From a bacterium (lineage in GTDB: Bacteria; Elusimicrobiota; Elusimicrobia; UBA1565; UBA9628), in NCBI GenBank assembly GCA_021790955.1, contig JAJYFI010000079.1, positions 1 to 7,160 on the forward strand: a DNA stretch of 7,160 bases. The letters are read 5' to 3'. Positions 5,574 through 7,160 of the stretch are shown in pieces (the first letter of the stretch is position 1; every line of letters begins with the position of its first letter). The notes under the pieces are model-generated. The model did not search any database. It had not been told where the DNA came from and worked only from the letters and a program-made list of their open reading frames with translations. The translations under genes and the position numbers were made by a program.

Positions 5574-7160
5574 GCGCCGGACGCAAGCCCAATCGGTTGA
5601 TCCGGGAGAAAAGCCCCTACCTCCTCCAGCACGCCTATAACCCCGTCGACTGGCATGCCTGGGGGGAAGCGGCGATCGAGAAAGCCCGCGCGCAGGACAA
5701 GCCGATCTTTTTGTCGATCGGGTATTCGACCTGCCACTGGTGCCATGTCATGGAGCGGGAGAGCTTCGAGAACGAGGATGTCGCCGCGATCCTCAACGCC
5801 GAATTCGTTCCGGTGAAGCTTGATCGGGAGGAGCGTCCCGACCTCGACCGCATTTACATGAGCGCGGTTCAGGCGATGACCGGAAGCGGCGGCTGGCCGC
5901 TCAACGTTTTTTTGACGCCGCAGCTCAAGCCTTTCATCGGCGGCACTTACTTTCCCCCGGAGCCCCGCTTCGGACGCCCCGGCTTTTCGGAGCTCCTCAA
6001 AGGCGTCGCGAGGATTTGGAAGGATCGAAGGAGCGATATGGAGCGCCAAGCGGCGTCCCTCTGGGAGGCGATCTCTCTCCGGCCCGAGGACGCCGGGAGG
6101 CGGGGAGGCCTAAACGCAGAGACGCTGGAAAGGGCCTATAAGGCGCTGCAAGGAGCTTTCGATGCCGGACAAGGAGGCTTCGGCGGCGCTCCCAAGTTCC
6201 CGATGCCCGTCTACCAGAATTTTCTGCTGAGGTATTTCGCTTGCTCGGGAGATCGAGGCGCGCTCGAAATCGCCGTGAAAACGCTCCGCGCGATGTCTCG
6301 GGGGGGCCTCTTCGACCGCTTGGGCGGGGGCTTCCATCGCTACTCGACGGACGAGGCCTGGAGGGTTCCCCACTTCGAGAAGATGCTCTACGACAACGCG
6401 CAGTTGGCCTGCAATTATGTCGAGGCCTGGCAGGCGACCGGAGAGGCCGAGCTCCTCCGGACTGCCCGGAAGACCTTGGAATACCTTCTGCGCGACATGC
6501 GCGACCCCGGCGGGGCCTTCTACTCGGCCGAGGACGCGGACAGCGAGCCGGGCCGCGGCGAGGGAAAAAAGGAGGGAGCCTTTTATCTCTGGAGCGAGGC
6601 GCAGCTGCGCGCGTCGCTGGGCCAGGACGCGGACCTTTTCATGTTCGTCAACGGCGTCCGCTCCGAGGGGAACGCCCTCTCCGACCCCCAGGGGGAGTTC
6701 GGCGGCCTTAACGTCCTTTATCAGGCGCATGAGTCCGAGGAGGCCGTTCCCCGATTGGCGCCGGAAAGGAGCCGCGCCGAGGAAGCCTTGGCGCGATCGG
6801 AAGAGACGCTTTTCAAAGAACGCCTGACGCGCCCCCGCCCCTCGCGCGACGAGAAAATCCTGGCGAACTGGAACGGCCTCGCCCTCTCGGCCTTCGCGAA
6901 GGGGTTCCGCGCCACGGGCGATATCCGGTTCCGTGACGCCGCGCGCGCCGCCGCGTCCTTCCTCAAGGCCGAGCTTTGGTCGCCCGAAGCGGCGAAGGGT
7001 CCGAGGTTGTTCCACCGCTGGGCCCAGGGGGAAAGGCGCGTCCCCGGGATGGCCGATGATTACGCCTTTCTCGCGCAAGGGCTGCTGGATCTCTTCGAGT
7101 CCACGGGAGAGCTTGAGTGGATGGCTTGGGCGATCGAATTGACCGAAGAAGCCAGGAGGC
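5570..7160 (+). CDS. DUF255 / YyaL / SPATA20-type thioredoxin-domain protein, 3' end missing
   Basis: The frame is open from the ATG to the right edge (530 residues visible; the family is usually about 650-750). I read every codon and found no internal stop or frameshift. The N-terminal thioredoxin-like domain (about 1-170, Thioredox_DsbH type) opens with NRLIREKSPYLLQHAYNPVDW. It carries the STCHWCHVM motif (Cys55, Cys58), VKLDREERPDLDRIYM, SGGWPLNVFLTP (106-117) and GGTYFPP. An alpha/alpha-barrel-like region follows, with GGFGGAPKFP (about 202-211), GGLFDRLGGGFHRYSTDE (245-262), VPHFEKMLYDNAQL (266-279), FYSAEDADSE (317-326), SRDEKILANWNGLALSAF (425-442) and MADDYAF (494-500). These are family-diagnostic motifs. 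The biochemical role of the family is not settled; a redox or sugar-related activity is inferred from the folds. The ATGA overlap with the preceding YkuD gene places it in the same operon as the envelope enzymes. No signal peptide is seen, so it is probably cytoplasmic. Confidence 0.95.
   Translation, partial: MSAGRKPNRLIREKSPYLLQHAYNPVDWHAWGEAAIEKARAQDKPIFLSIGYSTCHWCHVMERESFENEDVAAILNAEFVPVKLDREERPDLDRIYMSAVQAMTGSGGWPLNVFLTPQLKPFIGGTYFPPEPRFGRPGFSELLKGVARIWKDRRSDMERQAASLWEAISLRPEDAGRRGGLNAETLERAYKALQGAFDAGQGGFGGAPKFPMPVYQNFLLRYFACSGDRGALEIAVKTLRAMSRGGLFDRLGGGFHRYSTDEAWRVPHFEKMLYDNAQLACNYVEAWQATGEAELLRTARKTLEYLLRDMRDPGGAFYSAEDADSEPGRGEGKKEGAFYLWSEAQLRASLGQDADLFMFVNGVRSEGNALSDPQGEFGGLNVLYQAHESEEAVPRLAPERSRAEEALARSEETLFKERLTRPRPSRDEKILANWNGLALSAFAKGFRATGDIRFRDAARAAASFLKAELWSPEAAKGPRLFHRWAQGERRVPGMADDYAFLAQGLLDLFESTGELEWMAWAIELTEEARR

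Noticed and set aside
5483..6049. 188-codon - strand open frame across the YkuD/DUF255 junction
   Set aside because: It is antisense to two well-supported genes and shows no domain or ribosome site.
6110..7078. 322-codon open frame on the - strand opposite the DUF255 gene
   Set aside because: The + strand frame carries unbroken family motifs throughout; the antisense product is low-complexity Arg/Gly/Glu-rich and has no motif.
1..7160. Mobile element, phage, defence or biosynthetic cluster
   Set aside because: I found no transposase, integrase, terminal repeats, CRISPR repeats or defence or biosynthetic domains; all long genes are export or envelope enzymes, the coiled-coil protein, or the DUF255 protein.

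Overview
The window is a GC-rich, gene-dense stretch of bacterial chromosome. It carries periplasmic-adaptor, MacB and L,D-transpeptidase genes, which points to a diderm (Gram-negative type) bacterium. The phylum cannot be fixed from this sequence. There are no RNA genes, insertion sequences, CRISPR arrays or phage genes that I can see. Codon use looks uniform, with G/C-rich third positions throughout.

Left block (1-2792, + strand): a two-gene export operon. The 3' part of an HlyD/MacA-type membrane-fusion protein is followed 11 bases later by a complete MacB-type ABC transporter with ATPase and permease in one chain. They should form a tripartite-like pump or a lipoprotein/peptide exporter driven from the inner membrane. 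The adaptor has almost no alpha-helical hairpin, and the ATPase has an Ala where the D-loop Asp is expected.

Middle (2793-3439): a convergent small gene on the - strand encodes a 130-residue protein with a coiled coil of four 11-residue repeats and a C-terminal membrane anchor. A small perfect palindrome lies between the two convergent stops. A 237-base intergenic region separates this gene from the next + strand operon and probably carries divergent promoters, although no element in it is strong.

Right block (3440-7160, + strand): three overlapping genes, probably one operon. The first is a fusion of a PAP2 lipid phosphatase with a periplasmic L,D-transpeptidase (YkuD). It joins, in one polypeptide, probable undecaprenyl-pyrophosphate (or related lipid phosphate) dephosphorylation with peptidoglycan cross-linking or lipoprotein anchoring. 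The second is a single-pass YkuD protein with the same anchor/coiled-coil/YkuD layout but an altered active-site motif (HDC instead of HGC, Arg lost). The third is a DUF255/YyaL/SPATA20-type protein (thioredoxin-like CHWC motif plus an alpha/alpha barrel region), cut by the right edge of the window.

The most interesting parts are the PAP2-YkuD fusion, its tandem divergent partner, and the uncertain start of that partner. None is clearly an undescribed system on this evidence. The strongest case for follow-up is the paired envelope enzymes at 3440-5573.
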